Origin: Streptomyces tauricus
GTDB lineage: Bacteria > Actinomycetota > Actinomycetes > Streptomycetales > Streptomycetaceae
DNA: 64,000 nt
Direction: 5' to 3'
NCBI RefSeq assembly: GCF_014650955.1
Contig: NZ_BMVY01000016.1
Location: forward strand, 117,013 to 181,012
Position 1 is the first letter of the stretch. Each line of letters starts with the position of its first letter. A program made the position numbers and the translations under genes. The notes beneath the pieces were generated by a model. That model was given only the letters and a program-made list of their open reading frames with translations. It was not told where the DNA came from and did no database searches. Below, one piece after another: positions 49,549 to 58,509 of this stretch.

Positions 49549-50731
49549 GATTGGCCTGCGCCGTCGCCCCGCCGCTCGCGTCCAGCCAGTTCACGTCGTA
49601 GCTCAGCACGAGCCTGCCCCGGCTGAGCGCCGGATGGACCTGCGGGTTGTACGCGGCCACGCCCGCCCCCCGCTCCGGCAGCGGCGGGCTGAAACCCTTG
49701 CCGGGCCCGTGCCAGGGCCCGGTGGGGGAGCACGCCCAGTACGAGGTGACGGTCGTCAGCCCCTCGGTGCCCGCCGCCATCGTGAACAGGACGTACGTCC
49801 CCCCGTCGCGGACCACCGTGAACGCGCTGCCCACCCCCTTGCGCCCGCCGCGTCCGCCGTCGCCGAGCACGGGCTGCATGCGCGAGGGGATGGTCCACCG
49901 CTCGCCGTCCCAGTACTGCCACGCGTCCGGGTCCGCGAGCCGCCCCCGGGGCACGCGCGCGGCATACGCGTTCGACGCGGGCCGGGACGCGGCCCGCGCG
50001 TCGTCGCCGCCGAAGACGTACGTCCAGTCGTCGTCGTGGGTCAGCGCGGTCGTGCCGAACAGCACCCGCCGCGCCGGATCCCGCACCTGCCGCTGGTCGA
50101 GGACCTGGGTGATGCCTTCGAGCCGCAGACCGGGCAGCGACAGCGTGGCGACCTCGGTGGCGGTGGGCACCCCGTAGATCCACGGGTACGCGCCGGCCGT
50201 CCGGGTCCACAGCACGACCCGTACGACCTGCTCGGACGAGCCGGGGGAGCGGGGTTCGACGCGCGCCGCCACCGGCCAGCGCCACTGCCCGGGCGCCGGG
50301 TCGGCGAACAGGGGAGCGGGAAGCGTGCGTTGCAGCCGCCCGCCCTTCATGACCACGGCCGAGTTGCGCACCATCGGCGCGGTCGTGTCCCGCCAGGCGT
50401 AGGACTCGCCCGCCGGGTTCGGCGGCCGGTGCACCTGGCCGAGGTAGGTGTCGGAGAACAGCCACAGCACCCGCCCGTCGGGCAGCCGCACCGAGTGCGT
50501 GCCGTCGCCGCCGGTCCAGTCGTCGGCACGCGAGGCGTCGTCCCCGTACCGCGCGAACTCGTCCGTGACGCCGGTGTTCGCGTCCCACGAAGTGACCGTA
50601 CGGGCCCGGCAGGCGGCCTCGCCGCTGTCGTCCTCGGGGAGGGCGGTGAGCAGCACCGCCCCGAGGACCAGGGCCAGGAGAAGACCCAGCCCGGTCCCCG
50701 TGCGCTGTCGTGCTCGTGTGTCGTCGGGCAC
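49487..50731 (-). CDS. DUF4185-type secreted propeller protein
   Basis: A 414-residue protein with an N-terminal hydrophobic anchor/signal (GTGLGLLLALVLGAVLLTA). The rest resembles DUF4185/GH-like five-bladed propellers: GDGTHSVRLPDGRVLWLFSD, RNSAVVMKGGRLQRTL, TYVFGGDD, GSAFTVVRDGGTYVLFTMAA and AAYNPQVHPALSRGRLVLSY. Related proteins are mostly uncharacterised carbohydrate-active enzymes. It overlaps the convergent transporter gene at the 3' end and lies 10 bases after the sialidase gene, so it is probably in that operon. Confidence 0.75.
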   Translation of the reverse strand: MPDDTRARQRTGTGLGLLLALVLGAVLLTALPEDDSGEAACRARTVTSWDANTGVTDEFARYGDDASRADDWTGGDGTHSVRLPDGRVLWLFSDTYLGQVHRPPNPAGESYAWRDTTAPMVRNSAVVMKGGRLQRTLPAPLFADPAPGQWRWPVAARVEPRSPGSSEQVVRVVLWTRTAGAYPWIYGVPTATEVATLSLPGLRLEGITQVLDQRQVRDPARRVLFGTTALTHDDDWTYVFGGDDARAASRPASNAYAARVPRGRLADPDAWQYWDGERWTIPSRMQPVLGDGGRGGRKGVGSAFTVVRDGGTYVLFTMAAGTEGLTTVTSYWACSPTGPWHGPGKGFSPPLPERGAGVAAYNPQVHPALSRGRLVLSYDVNWLDASGGATAQANLSRNVSLYRPRFVTLRLGPG

Positions 50732-50741
50732 GCCCGGGACG

Positions 50742-52709
50742 TTAGTGGCTGGCGCCCACGCGGTCCATGGGCAGCCACAGGACCGTGTTCCCGGTCACCG
50801 ACGCGCCCGGGGTGCGCAGATCGGCCAGTTCGCCGTCGCTCAGCGCCCGGTCGTAGACCCGGACGTCGTCGATCGCGCCGGTCAGGTGGGCGCGGCTGTC
50901 CAGCTTCTGGCCGACGTGCACGCCGAACGGCGAGTTGCGGCTCACCGATCCCGGTACGTCCGCCGTCGTGCCTGCCACGGTCCCGTCGATGAACAGCGTC
51001 AGCTGTCCCGCGCCACGGCGCAGCGCCAGATGGTGCCACTGGCCGTCGTTGTACGCGCCGGTCGTACGCACGGAAGCGGAGCGGGGGGCGCTCGCGCCGT
51101 CCCGGGTCGTGATCAGCCCCTGGACCCTGCTGTTGGCGGGCTCGCCGCGCAGCCACACCTGCGGCTGGTTGGTGCCGACCCCGCCCATCCACAGGAACGG
51201 CTGCTCACCCGTGGTGGCCGTGTAGCGGAACCACAGCGACGCCGTGAAGTCCTTCGTCCCGAGCGGCAGTCCGGCCCGGTACGGCAGGCGTACGGCGTCG
51301 TCGGTGCCGTCGAACGCGAGGGCGCCGCCGAACACGCCGTCCGTCGCCGTCGCCCCGCCGAGGACCGCGGCGCCGGGTGCGCGCGGGGCGAGGTCGGGGG
51401 TGGTCGGGTCGGGGCCGCGGCGCGGGGCCAGCCAGTCCTCGGTGAACCGCGCGAAGCGGATCTCGTCGCGGGCGTCCACGGCGCCGCCCTCGTACAGCAG
51501 GCCCGCCGTACCGGTGCCGATGCCGACCAGGTCCGAGTAGCCGGACCAGTCCGTCGTGACGACCGTGCCGCGGTCGACGCTGTCCCAGGTGCGTCCGCTG
51601 TCGTAGGAGGAGCGGATCATCATCGTGCGGCGGCGGTCCGGGTCGGCGGGGCAGGCGAGCAGGATCCGGTTGCCCAGGCGCAGGGTGGAGCCCTGGACCT
51701 GCGGCGTGTACAGGTCGGGCAGGGCCTTGAAGTGCGAGGTGAAGCTGTCGCCGCCGTCGGTGCTGAACGCCTGGGTGCGGTGGCCGAGATCGGTGCCGTC
51801 CTGCTCGCGCCCGCTGACCAGGATCGTGCCGTCGGCGCGCTCGGTGACGGTCATCTCGGACGGCTTCTGCCGGAACGTGCCGTCCTGCGCGATCGGCCAG
51901 GAGTCCGTCGCCCCGATCCGCCAGTGGTCGCCGCCGTCGTCGCTGACGATGAGCGCCGCGTGGTTGGCGGTGACCCTCCCCCAGCCACCGGCAGGGGGGA
52001 CCCCCATCTCGCTTCGCTCGCCGTCCCACGTCTCGGTGTTGACGGCGAAGACGAGCCGCCCCGCGTGCTTGCCACGGCTCAGCTGGATGCCGTGCACCGG
52101 CCCGGTCGCGTACCAGGAGTTCCAGTGCGCGGGCAGGATCTCGTCGCTGAGGTCGCGGGGCTCGGACCAGGTGAGCCCGTCGTCGTCGCTGTGCTGCATG
52201 TGCGGGGTGCGGTCGCAGGGGACGGCGCAGTTGCCGCCGTCGGTGCGGCCCGTGTTGTACGTCTCGGCCAGCACGATCCGGCCGGTCCTGCGGTCCACCA
52301 TCGGCGCGGGGTTGCCGTGGGTGTCGCCCGCGCCCTCGTTGATGATCTGCAGCGGGCCCCAGGTGCGGCCGCCGTCGGTGGAGCGCTTGAGGACGAGGTC
52401 TATGTCGCCGGCGTCGCTGCAGTCGTTCACCCGGCCCTCGGCGAACGCCAGCAGGGTGCCTTTCGTCGTCTTCACGACGGCCGGGATCCGGAAGCAGGCG
52501 TATCCGGGATCCTGGGAGGCCTTGAACAGCACCTGCTGCTCGAACGCGGCGGCCTTGCCGGGTGCGGCGCCGGGCCGGGCGTGGCCGGTGCCCGGCAGGC
52601 CGAGCAGCGCGGTGACGGTGAGGACCGCTGTCAGAGCGCCTGTGACGGCGGCCCTCCACGGTCTGGCCGTGCGGAGGTTTCGGGGGCGTGCGCGAAGGCT
52701 TGACGGCAT
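50742..52709 (-). CDS. Secreted exo-alpha-sialidase (GH33) with LamG-type domain
   Basis: A 655-residue secreted enzyme. The signal peptide is about 1-45. The GH33 propeller includes the arginine-bearing FRIPAVV motif (residues about 72-78), Asp-boxes STDGGRTWGP, SDDDGLTWSE, STDGGDSFTS and SSYDSGRTWDS, and the catalytic acid region. Residues about 450-640 form a concanavalin/LamG-like domain (DFTASLWFRYTATTGEQPFL, DGQWHHLALRRGAGQLTLFI). It releases terminal sialic acid. Residues about 229-243 (WDGERSEMGVPPAGGW) are unusual and correspond to a dispersed repeat sequence. ATG 52709 opens the signal peptide. Confidence 0.92.
   Translation of the reverse strand: MPSSLRARPRNLRTARPWRAAVTGALTAVLTVTALLGLPGTGHARPGAAPGKAAAFEQQVLFKASQDPGYACFRIPAVVKTTKGTLLAFAEGRVNDCSDAGDIDLVLKRSTDGGRTWGPLQIINEGAGDTHGNPAPMVDRRTGRIVLAETYNTGRTDGGNCAVPCDRTPHMQHSDDDGLTWSEPRDLSDEILPAHWNSWYATGPVHGIQLSRGKHAGRLVFAVNTETWDGERSEMGVPPAGGWGRVTANHAALIVSDDGGDHWRIGATDSWPIAQDGTFRQKPSEMTVTERADGTILVSGREQDGTDLGHRTQAFSTDGGDSFTSHFKALPDLYTPQVQGSTLRLGNRILLACPADPDRRRTMMIRSSYDSGRTWDSVDRGTVVTTDWSGYSDLVGIGTGTAGLLYEGGAVDARDEIRFARFTEDWLAPRRGPDPTTPDLAPRAPGAAVLGGATATDGVFGGALAFDGTDDAVRLPYRAGLPLGTKDFTASLWFRYTATTGEQPFLWMGGVGTNQPQVWLRGEPANSRVQGLITTRDGASAPRSASVRTTGAYNDGQWHHLALRRGAGQLTLFIDGTVAGTTADVPGSVSRNSPFGVHVGQKLDSRAHLTGAIDDVRVYDRALSDGELADLRTPGASVTGNTVLWLPMDRVGASH
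51974..52020. repeat. Repeat-like insertion inside the sialidase coding region
   Basis: The stretch with cctcccccag, ggggggaccccca and tctcgcttcgctcg has the look of a dispersed Streptomyces palindromic element and is translated as part of ERSEMGVPPAGGWG on the minus strand. It is in frame and interrupts no motif I can identify. That it is an insertion is inferred from composition, not from an alignment. Confidence 0.5.
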
Positions 52710-52921
52710 GGTGCGACCTGCCCTTCATGCGTCTGATGCGTCCGGACATCTGGACATCCCACGTCCTGAGTGCGGCCACAGACGCTACTGGGCTCCCAGG
52801 CGCCTCACAAGAAGCGCGCACGGCCGTGCCACGAGAACTTCCCGCCATCCGGGCAGGGGGTAGGGGCGGTCACCGCCCACCGACAAGTGCCCACGCAGGT
52901 GCGGCGTCTGACTGCTCGTGA

Positions 52922-52973
52922 GGCGGGGCCCCTCCGGCGCAGGGGGCGCTCCCCGCCGGATCGGGGCCCCGCC
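52922..52973 (-). terminator. Terminator hairpin after fdhD
   Basis: Outer arms ggcggggcccc (52922-52932) and ggggccccgcc (52963-52973) plus inner arms tccggcg (52933-52939) and cgccgga (52954-52960) form a long stem 22 bases past the fdhD stop on the minus strand. The rest of the 285-base gap to the sialidase start shows nothing else I can name. Confidence 0.75.
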
Positions 52974-52994
52974 GCCGTGCAGCGGGGAGACCGG

Positions 52995-53858
52995 TCAGCT
53001 CCGCGCGGCCGCGGCCTGCAGAGCGATGCGGTGCTCGCCCGCGTACACGTTCATGGAGGTGCCCCGCAGGAAGCCGACGAGGGTCAGGTTGGACTCGGCG
53101 GCCAGGTCCACCGCGAGCGAGGACGGCGCGGAGACCGCGGCGAGGACCGGGATGCCCGCCATGACCGCCTTCTGGGCCAGCTCGAAGGAGGCGCGGCCCG
53201 AGACCAGCAGGACCGTGCGGGAGAGCGGCAGGGAGCCGTTCTGGAGGGCGCGGCCGACCAGCTTGTCGACCGCGTTGTGGCGGCCCACGTCCTCCCGGAT
53301 GTCGACCAGTTCGCCGTCCTCGGTGAACAGGGCCGCCGCGTGCAGACCCCCGGTCCGGTCGAACACGCGCTGCGCCGCGCGCAGCCGGTCGGGGAGGCTC
53401 GCGAGCAGTTCGGTTCCGAGCCGTACCGGGGGAGCCGTGTCGCCGTGCGTGTCGTCGATGCTCCAGCGGGCCGTCGTACGGACCGCGTCCAGGCTGGCCT
53501 TGCCGCACAGCCCGCAGGACGACGTCGTGTACACGTTGCGTTCGAGGGTGATGTCGGGGATGACGACGCCGGGCGCGGTCCGTACGTCGACGATGTTGTA
53601 CGTGTTGGAGCCGTCCACCGTGGCGCCGGCGCAGTAGACGATGTTCTGCAGTTCGTCCGCCGCGCCCAGCACCCCCTCGCTGACCAGGAAGCCCGCCGCG
53701 AGCGCGAAGTCGTCGCCCGGGGTGCGCATCGTGATGGCGAGGGGTTTTCCGTTGAGCCGGATCTCCAGTGGTTCCTCGGCGACGAGCGTGTCCGGGCGGG
53801 TGGAGACCGCCCCGTCCCGGATGCGGATCACCTTGCGTCGTTCCGTGACTCGTCCCAT
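52995..53858 (-). CDS. fdhD: Formate dehydrogenase accessory sulfurtransferase FdhD
   Basis: A 287-residue FdhD. The redox/sulfur-transfer cysteines lie in SSCGLCGKASL, and the conserved DVGRHNAVDKL and RASFELAQKAVMAGIPVLAA motifs are present. FdhD transfers sulfur to the bis-MGD cofactor and is required for formate dehydrogenase activity. It is the last gene of the four-gene operon, seven bases after the iron-sulfur subunit. Confidence 0.96.
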   Translation of the reverse strand: MGRVTERRKVIRIRDGAVSTRPDTLVAEEPLEIRLNGKPLAITMRTPGDDFALAAGFLVSEGVLGAADELQNIVYCAGATVDGSNTYNIVDVRTAPGVVIPDITLERNVYTTSSCGLCGKASLDAVRTTARWSIDDTHGDTAPPVRLGTELLASLPDRLRAAQRVFDRTGGLHAAALFTEDGELVDIREDVGRHNAVDKLVGRALQNGSLPLSRTVLLVSGRASFELAQKAVMAGIPVLAAVSAPSSLAVDLAAESNLTLVGFLRGTSMNVYAGEHRIALQAAAARS

Positions 53859-53865
53859 GTCCTGA

Positions 53866-54726
53866 TCAGTCCCGGTTCTGTACGTGCTGGTAGCCGAAGC
53901 GGCCCTTGATGCAGAGGTTGCCGTGGGTCACCGGGTTGTCGTGCGGCGAGGTGACCTTGACGATCTCATTGTCCTGTACGTGCAGGGTGAGATTGCAGCC
54001 CACTCCGCAGTAGGCGCACACCGTGGTCGTCTCGGTCTGCGCCGACTCGTCCCACGTACCCGCCGCACGCATGTCGAACTCCGATTTGAACGAAAGCGCA
54101 CCCGTCGGGCACACCTCGATGCAGTTGCCGCAGTACACGCAGGCCGAGTCGGTGAGCGGGCCGTCGTGCTCGACGGCGATCCGGGCGTCGAAACCGCGGC
54201 CGACGACCGAGATGGCGAAGGTGTTCTGCCACTGGTCCCCGCAGGCGTCCACGCACTTGTAGCAGAGGATGCACTTGTCGTAGTCGCGGACGTAGAGGTC
54301 GTTGTCGATCCTCGGCTGCTCGTCGACACGGGCCGCGTCGGGGCCGAACCGGTCCGGCTTGGCCTCGTACTCCTTGAGCCAGCCCGCGACCTCGGGCGTG
54401 GTGGACAGGTCGACGGAGGACGCGAGCAGTTCCAGGACGACCTTGCGGCTGTGCCGGGCGCGCTCGGTGTCCGTGCGGACCTCCATGCCCGCCTCCGCCT
54501 TGCGGGAACAGGCCGGTACGAGGGTGCGCGCGCCCTCCACCTCGACGACGCACACCCGGCAGGCGTTCTTCGGGGTGAGGGTGTCGCCCTGGCACAGGGT
54601 CGGCACGTCCTTGCCCGCCGACCGGCAGGCGTCGAGGATCGTCGCGCCCTCCGGCGCCCGCACGGACTCGCCGTCGATGGTGAACTCCAGCAGTCGGCGG
54701 GGGATCCCCAGCGATGTCACGGTCAT
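53866..54726 (-). CDS. Formate dehydrogenase iron-sulfur subunit carrying the molybdenum-subunit [4Fe-4S] domain
   Basis: A 286-residue HoxU/NuoG-N-terminal-like protein. Cys 45, 56, 59 and 73 form a [2Fe-2S] site. Cys 152, 155, 158, 162 and 196, 199, 202, 206 form two ferredoxin-type [4Fe-4S] sites. The last 50 residues (VCAYCGVGC..., Cys 237, 240, 244 and 272 in LCIKGRFG) are the Mo/W bis-MGD Fe4S4 domain that normally begins the catalytic subunit. This order equals the N-terminal half of FdsA-type formate dehydrogenase. It starts at ATG 54726, overlapping the NuoEF gene by four bases. Confidence 0.92.
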   Translation of the reverse strand: MTVTSLGIPRRLLEFTIDGESVRAPEGATILDACRSAGKDVPTLCQGDTLTPKNACRVCVVEVEGARTLVPACSRKAEAGMEVRTDTERARHSRKVVLELLASSVDLSTTPEVAGWLKEYEAKPDRFGPDAARVDEQPRIDNDLYVRDYDKCILCYKCVDACGDQWQNTFAISVVGRGFDARIAVEHDGPLTDSACVYCGNCIEVCPTGALSFKSEFDMRAAGTWDESAQTETTTVCAYCGVGCNLTLHVQDNEIVKVTSPHDNPVTHGNLCIKGRFGYQHVQNRD

Positions 54727-56546
54727 TCGTACGCCCCCAGGCGGTCGATGGCGGATTCCACGGCGTTCCACGCGGTCTGTCCCAGACCGCAGATCGAGGC
54801 GTCCTTCATGGCCCGCCCCACCTCCCGCAGCAGCGTGATGTCGGCGGCGGCGTCCGCGCCGGTCCGCTCGACGATCCGGTGCAGGGCCTCCTCCTGGCGG
54901 ACGGTCCCGACCCGGCACGGCACGCACTGCCCGCACGACTCGTCCCGGAAGAACTCGGCGATCCGCAGCAGCAGACGCGGCAGCGGCACGGTGTCGTCGA
55001 AGGCCAGCACGACCCCCGAGCCGAGCGTGGTGCCGGCCGCCCGCGTGCCCTCGAAGGTGAGCGGGATGTCCAGCTCGTCGGGGCGTACGAAGCCACCGGC
55101 CGCGCCGCCGAGCAGCACCGCGCGCAGACCGTCGCGTACGCCCGCCAGGTCCAGCAGCTCGCCGAGCGTGGCGCCGAACGGCAGCTCGTAGATCCCGGGC
55201 CGGTCCACGCTGCCCGACACGCAGAACAGCTTCGGCCCGGTGGAGGCGCCGGTGCCGATCGCCGCGTACGCCGGGGCCCCCATGGTGAGGATCGGCAGGA
55301 CGTTGACCAGCGTCTCGACGTTGTTCTCGGCGGTGGGCCTGCCGAACAGGCCCTTCTCCACGGGGAAGGGCGGCTTCGACCGCGGTTCGCCCCGGTACCC
55401 CTCGATGGAGTTGAAGAGGGCGGTCTCCTCGCCGCAGATGTACGCGCCCGCGCCGCGCCGGATCTCGATGTCGAAGGCGTACCCCTGGCCGAGGATGTCG
55501 TCCCCGAGCAGACCGCGCGCGCGTGCCTGTCCGATGGCGTGCTCCATGCGGTGCAGGGCCCGCGGGTACTCGCCGCGCAGATAGAGGTAGCCCTTGTGCG
55601 CGCCGACGGCGTACGCCGCGATCGTCATCGCCTCCACGAGGGAGTACGGGTCGCCCTCCATGACGACCCGGTCCTTGAAGGTGCCCGGCTCGGATTCGTC
55701 GGCGTTGCACACCAGGTAGTGCGGGTGGTCGGGCTGGGACGCCGTGGCCTGCCACTTGCGGCCGGTGGGGAAGGCTGCGCCGCCGCGCCCGACCAGTCCC
55801 GCGTCGGTGACCTCGCGGATGACCCCGGCGGGGCCGATCGCGAAGGCCTGCCGCAGGGCCGTGTAACCGCCGTGCGCCCGGTAGTCGTCGAGCGACGCCG
55901 GATCGACCACGCCGACCCGGCCCAGCAGCATCAGGGCGGGGTCCCCGGCCTGCGGGACCGCCAGCGCGGCGGCCGGTTCCTCGGGCGCCGAGTCGGGCGA
56001 GCTCGCCGCGAGCACGGCCCGCTCGACGGTGGCGGGCGCCGACACGGCCGTCCGCACCGGGTCCCCGGCCTTGATCGCCAGCGCGGCCGGGGCCCGCTCG
56101 CACAGGCCTAGGCAGGGGCCGCGCTCGACGCTCACCCCGCTGCCGGGACCGAGGCGGGCCTCGACCCCGGCGCACAGCTCCGAGGCGCCCGCCGCCGCGC
56201 ACGCCAGGTCCGTGCACACGTGCAGGACCGTCGCCGGGCGCGGCTTCACCGAGAACATCGCGTAGAAGGTGGCGACCCCGTACGCCTCCGCCGGCGGCAC
56301 GGTGAGCCGCCGGCACAGGTAGTCGAGGGCGCCCTCGCTGATCCAGCCGATCCGGTCGTGGACGGCGTGCAGCCCCGGCAACAGCAGGTCACGACGTTCC
56401 CGGGCCGCTCGCCCGCCGCGTGCCCACCTGAGGTCGGCGTCGGACCGGTCGGCGCCCTCCCACGAAGACTCCGGAGGGCCGAGCAGCGTGTCGATCGCCG
56501 CCCGTTCCTCGTCCGTCGGTTTGCTGTCACCGAAGTGCAGGTCCAC
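54723..56546 (-). CDS. NuoE-NuoF fusion, NAD-binding diaphorase subunit of formate dehydrogenase
   Basis: A 607-residue fusion of two normally separate subunits. Residues about 45-165 are NuoE/FdsG-like thioredoxin-fold with [2Fe-2S] cysteines (HVCTDLACAAAG, GPCLGLCERAP). About 200-607 are NuoF/FdsB-like: FMN/NADH site GLVGRGGAAFPTGRKW, NADESEPGTFKDR, ICGEETALFNSIEG and the [4Fe-4S] ligands ESCGQCVPCR with a later SICGLGQ. It would pass electrons from formate to NAD. GTG 56546 is seven bases from the upstream gene's stop, and its end overlaps the iron-sulfur gene. Confidence 0.94.
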   Translation of the reverse strand: MDLHFGDSKPTDEERAAIDTLLGPPESSWEGADRSDADLRWARGGRAARERRDLLLPGLHAVHDRIGWISEGALDYLCRRLTVPPAEAYGVATFYAMFSVKPRPATVLHVCTDLACAAAGASELCAGVEARLGPGSGVSVERGPCLGLCERAPAALAIKAGDPVRTAVSAPATVERAVLAASSPDSAPEEPAAALAVPQAGDPALMLLGRVGVVDPASLDDYRAHGGYTALRQAFAIGPAGVIREVTDAGLVGRGGAAFPTGRKWQATASQPDHPHYLVCNADESEPGTFKDRVVMEGDPYSLVEAMTIAAYAVGAHKGYLYLRGEYPRALHRMEHAIGQARARGLLGDDILGQGYAFDIEIRRGAGAYICGEETALFNSIEGYRGEPRSKPPFPVEKGLFGRPTAENNVETLVNVLPILTMGAPAYAAIGTGASTGPKLFCVSGSVDRPGIYELPFGATLGELLDLAGVRDGLRAVLLGGAAGGFVRPDELDIPLTFEGTRAAGTTLGSGVVLAFDDTVPLPRLLLRIAEFFRDESCGQCVPCRVGTVRQEEALHRIVERTGADAAADITLLREVGRAMKDASICGLGQTAWNAVESAIDRLGAYE

Positions 56547-56552
56547 TTGACA

Positions 56553-58478
56553 TCACCTCACTTGAAGAGCGACCGGCAGTTTTTCGATCCGGATCGCCGA
56601 CGCCTTGAACTCCGCCGTCCCCGCGATCGGGCAGTTGGCCTCGATCGTCAGCTGGTTGGTGTCCACCTCGTCGGGAAAGTGCATGGTCATGAACGCGAGG
56701 CCGGGCCGCAGCGCGGTGTCGACCCACACCGGGGCCACCACCGAACCGCGCCGCGAGGAGACCTGGACCTGCTCGCCGACCACGACCCCGTAGCGCTCCG
56801 CGTCCTCCGGGCACAGCTCGACGTACTCACCGCGCCGCATCGGCGAGGCGAACCCACCGCTCTGCACCCCGGTGTTGTACGAGTCGAGCCGCCGTCCCGT
56901 GGTCAGCCGGATGGGGAACTCCTCGTCCGTCAGATCGACGGGCGGATCGTGCCGGACGATCCCGAAGGGCGCGAACCTGCCCCGCGCCGCCGGGTCGGAC
57001 TCCCACAACCTGCCGTGCAGATAGGTCGGTTCGAGCCGGTCCGTCGCCGGGCAGGGCCACTGGATGCCCTGGTGCTCCTCCAGCCGCTCGTACGTCATCC
57101 CGTAGTGGTCCGGGGACACCGACCGCAGCTCGTCCCAGACCGCCTCGGAGTCCTCGTACTTCCACTCGTGGCCCATGCGGGAGGCGAGGTCGCAGAGGAT
57201 GTCGATGTCCTCGCGGGCCTCGCCGGGCGGGGTGACCGCCCGGCGCACCCGCTGCACCCGCCGCTCGCTGTTGGTGGTGGTGCCCTCGGTCTCGGCCCAG
57301 CCGGCCGTCGCGGGCAGGATCACGTCCGCCAGCTCGGCCGTCCTCGTCAGGAAGATGTCCTGGACTACGAGGAAGTCCAGGGCCTTCATCCGCCGTATCG
57401 CCTGCTCGCTGTCGGCCTCCGACTGCGCCGGGTTCTCCCCGATGCAGTAGACGGCCCTCAGCGAGCCCTCCTCCATGGCCTCGAACATCTCCGTCAGGTT
57501 CAGCCCGTAGTGCGGCTCGATGGCGGTGTCCCAGACCGACTCGAACTTCAGCCGGGTGTCCGGGTCGAGGATGTCCTGGAAGCCGGGCAGGCGGTTCGGG
57601 ATCGCGCCCATGTCACCGCCGCCCTGCACGTTGTTCTGACCGCGCAGGGGCTGCAACCCGGAACCGAAGCGGCCCACATGCCCGGTCAGGAGCGACAGAT
57701 TGATGAGCGCGCGGACGTTGTCCGTGCCGTTGTGGTGCTCGGTGATGCCGAGCGTCCAGCACAGCTGGGCGCGCTCGGCGCGGGCGTAGGCGTGCGCCAA
57801 CTCCCGTATCGCGGCGGCCGGTACGCCCGTCACCTTCTCCGCGAGCGACAGCGTCCACGGCTCGACGAGCTGCCTGTACTCCTCGAAGCCGGTGGTCGCC
57901 CGCTCGATGAACGCCTCGTTGGCGAGCCCCGCCCGGATGATCTCGCGGCCGATCGCGTGGGCCATCGGGATGTCCGTGCCCACGTTCAGCCCGAGCCAGC
58001 TCTCGGCCCACTCCGCCGTGGAGGTGCGGCGCGGGTCGACCGCGTACATCCGGGCGCCGTTCCTGATGCCCTTCAGGACGTGCTGGAAGAAGATCGGGTG
58101 CGCGAAACGGGCGTTGGAGCCCCACATCACGACCAGATCGGTGTGCTCGACCTCGGCGTACGAGGAGGTCCCGCCGCCCGAGCCGAAGGCCGCCGACAGG
58201 CCCGCCACACTGGGTGCGTGACAGGTGCGGTTGCAGGAGTCGACGTTGTTGGTGCCCATCACCACGCGGGCGAACTTCTGCGCCACGTAGTTCATCTCGT
58301 TGGTCGCGCGGGCGCAGGAGAACATGCCGAACGCGCCGCGCGCCGCGCCCAGGCCCCGGGCGGCCCGGTCCAGGGCCTCGTCCCAACTCGCCCTGCGGAA
58401 GGGCTCGTCACGGGAGTCACGGACCATGGGGTACTCAAGTCGGTTGTAGATCCTGGGAGTTCGGTCGCGCTTCCTCAT
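56553..58478 (-). CDS. Formate dehydrogenase catalytic (molybdopterin) subunit lacking its Fe4S4 domain
   Basis: A 641-residue bis-MGD oxidoreductase of the FdhF/FdsA group. The active-site residue is cysteine (C86 in NRTCHAPSVAGL) where E. coli FdhF has selenocysteine, with the following histidine conserved. Other family marks are RGQNNVQGGGDMGAIPNRLP and the C-terminal YVELCPEDAERYGVVVGEQV cofactor domain. It begins RKRDRTPRIYNRLEYPMVR, equivalent to the sequence just after the Fe4S4 domain, so that domain is absent here and found at the end of the subunit encoded at 53866-54726. Confidence 0.94.
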   Translation of the reverse strand: MRKRDRTPRIYNRLEYPMVRDSRDEPFRRASWDEALDRAARGLGAARGAFGMFSCARATNEMNYVAQKFARVVMGTNNVDSCNRTCHAPSVAGLSAAFGSGGGTSSYAEVEHTDLVVMWGSNARFAHPIFFQHVLKGIRNGARMYAVDPRRTSTAEWAESWLGLNVGTDIPMAHAIGREIIRAGLANEAFIERATTGFEEYRQLVEPWTLSLAEKVTGVPAAAIRELAHAYARAERAQLCWTLGITEHHNGTDNVRALINLSLLTGHVGRFGSGLQPLRGQNNVQGGGDMGAIPNRLPGFQDILDPDTRLKFESVWDTAIEPHYGLNLTEMFEAMEEGSLRAVYCIGENPAQSEADSEQAIRRMKALDFLVVQDIFLTRTAELADVILPATAGWAETEGTTTNSERRVQRVRRAVTPPGEAREDIDILCDLASRMGHEWKYEDSEAVWDELRSVSPDHYGMTYERLEEHQGIQWPCPATDRLEPTYLHGRLWESDPAARGRFAPFGIVRHDPPVDLTDEEFPIRLTTGRRLDSYNTGVQSGGFASPMRRGEYVELCPEDAERYGVVVGEQVQVSSRRGSVVAPVWVDTALRPGLAFMTMHFPDEVDTNQLTIEANCPIAGTAEFKASAIRIEKLPVALQVR

Positions 58479-58509
58479 ACGGCGGTCCTCGTGTTCGGCG
58501 GGGGGCGCT

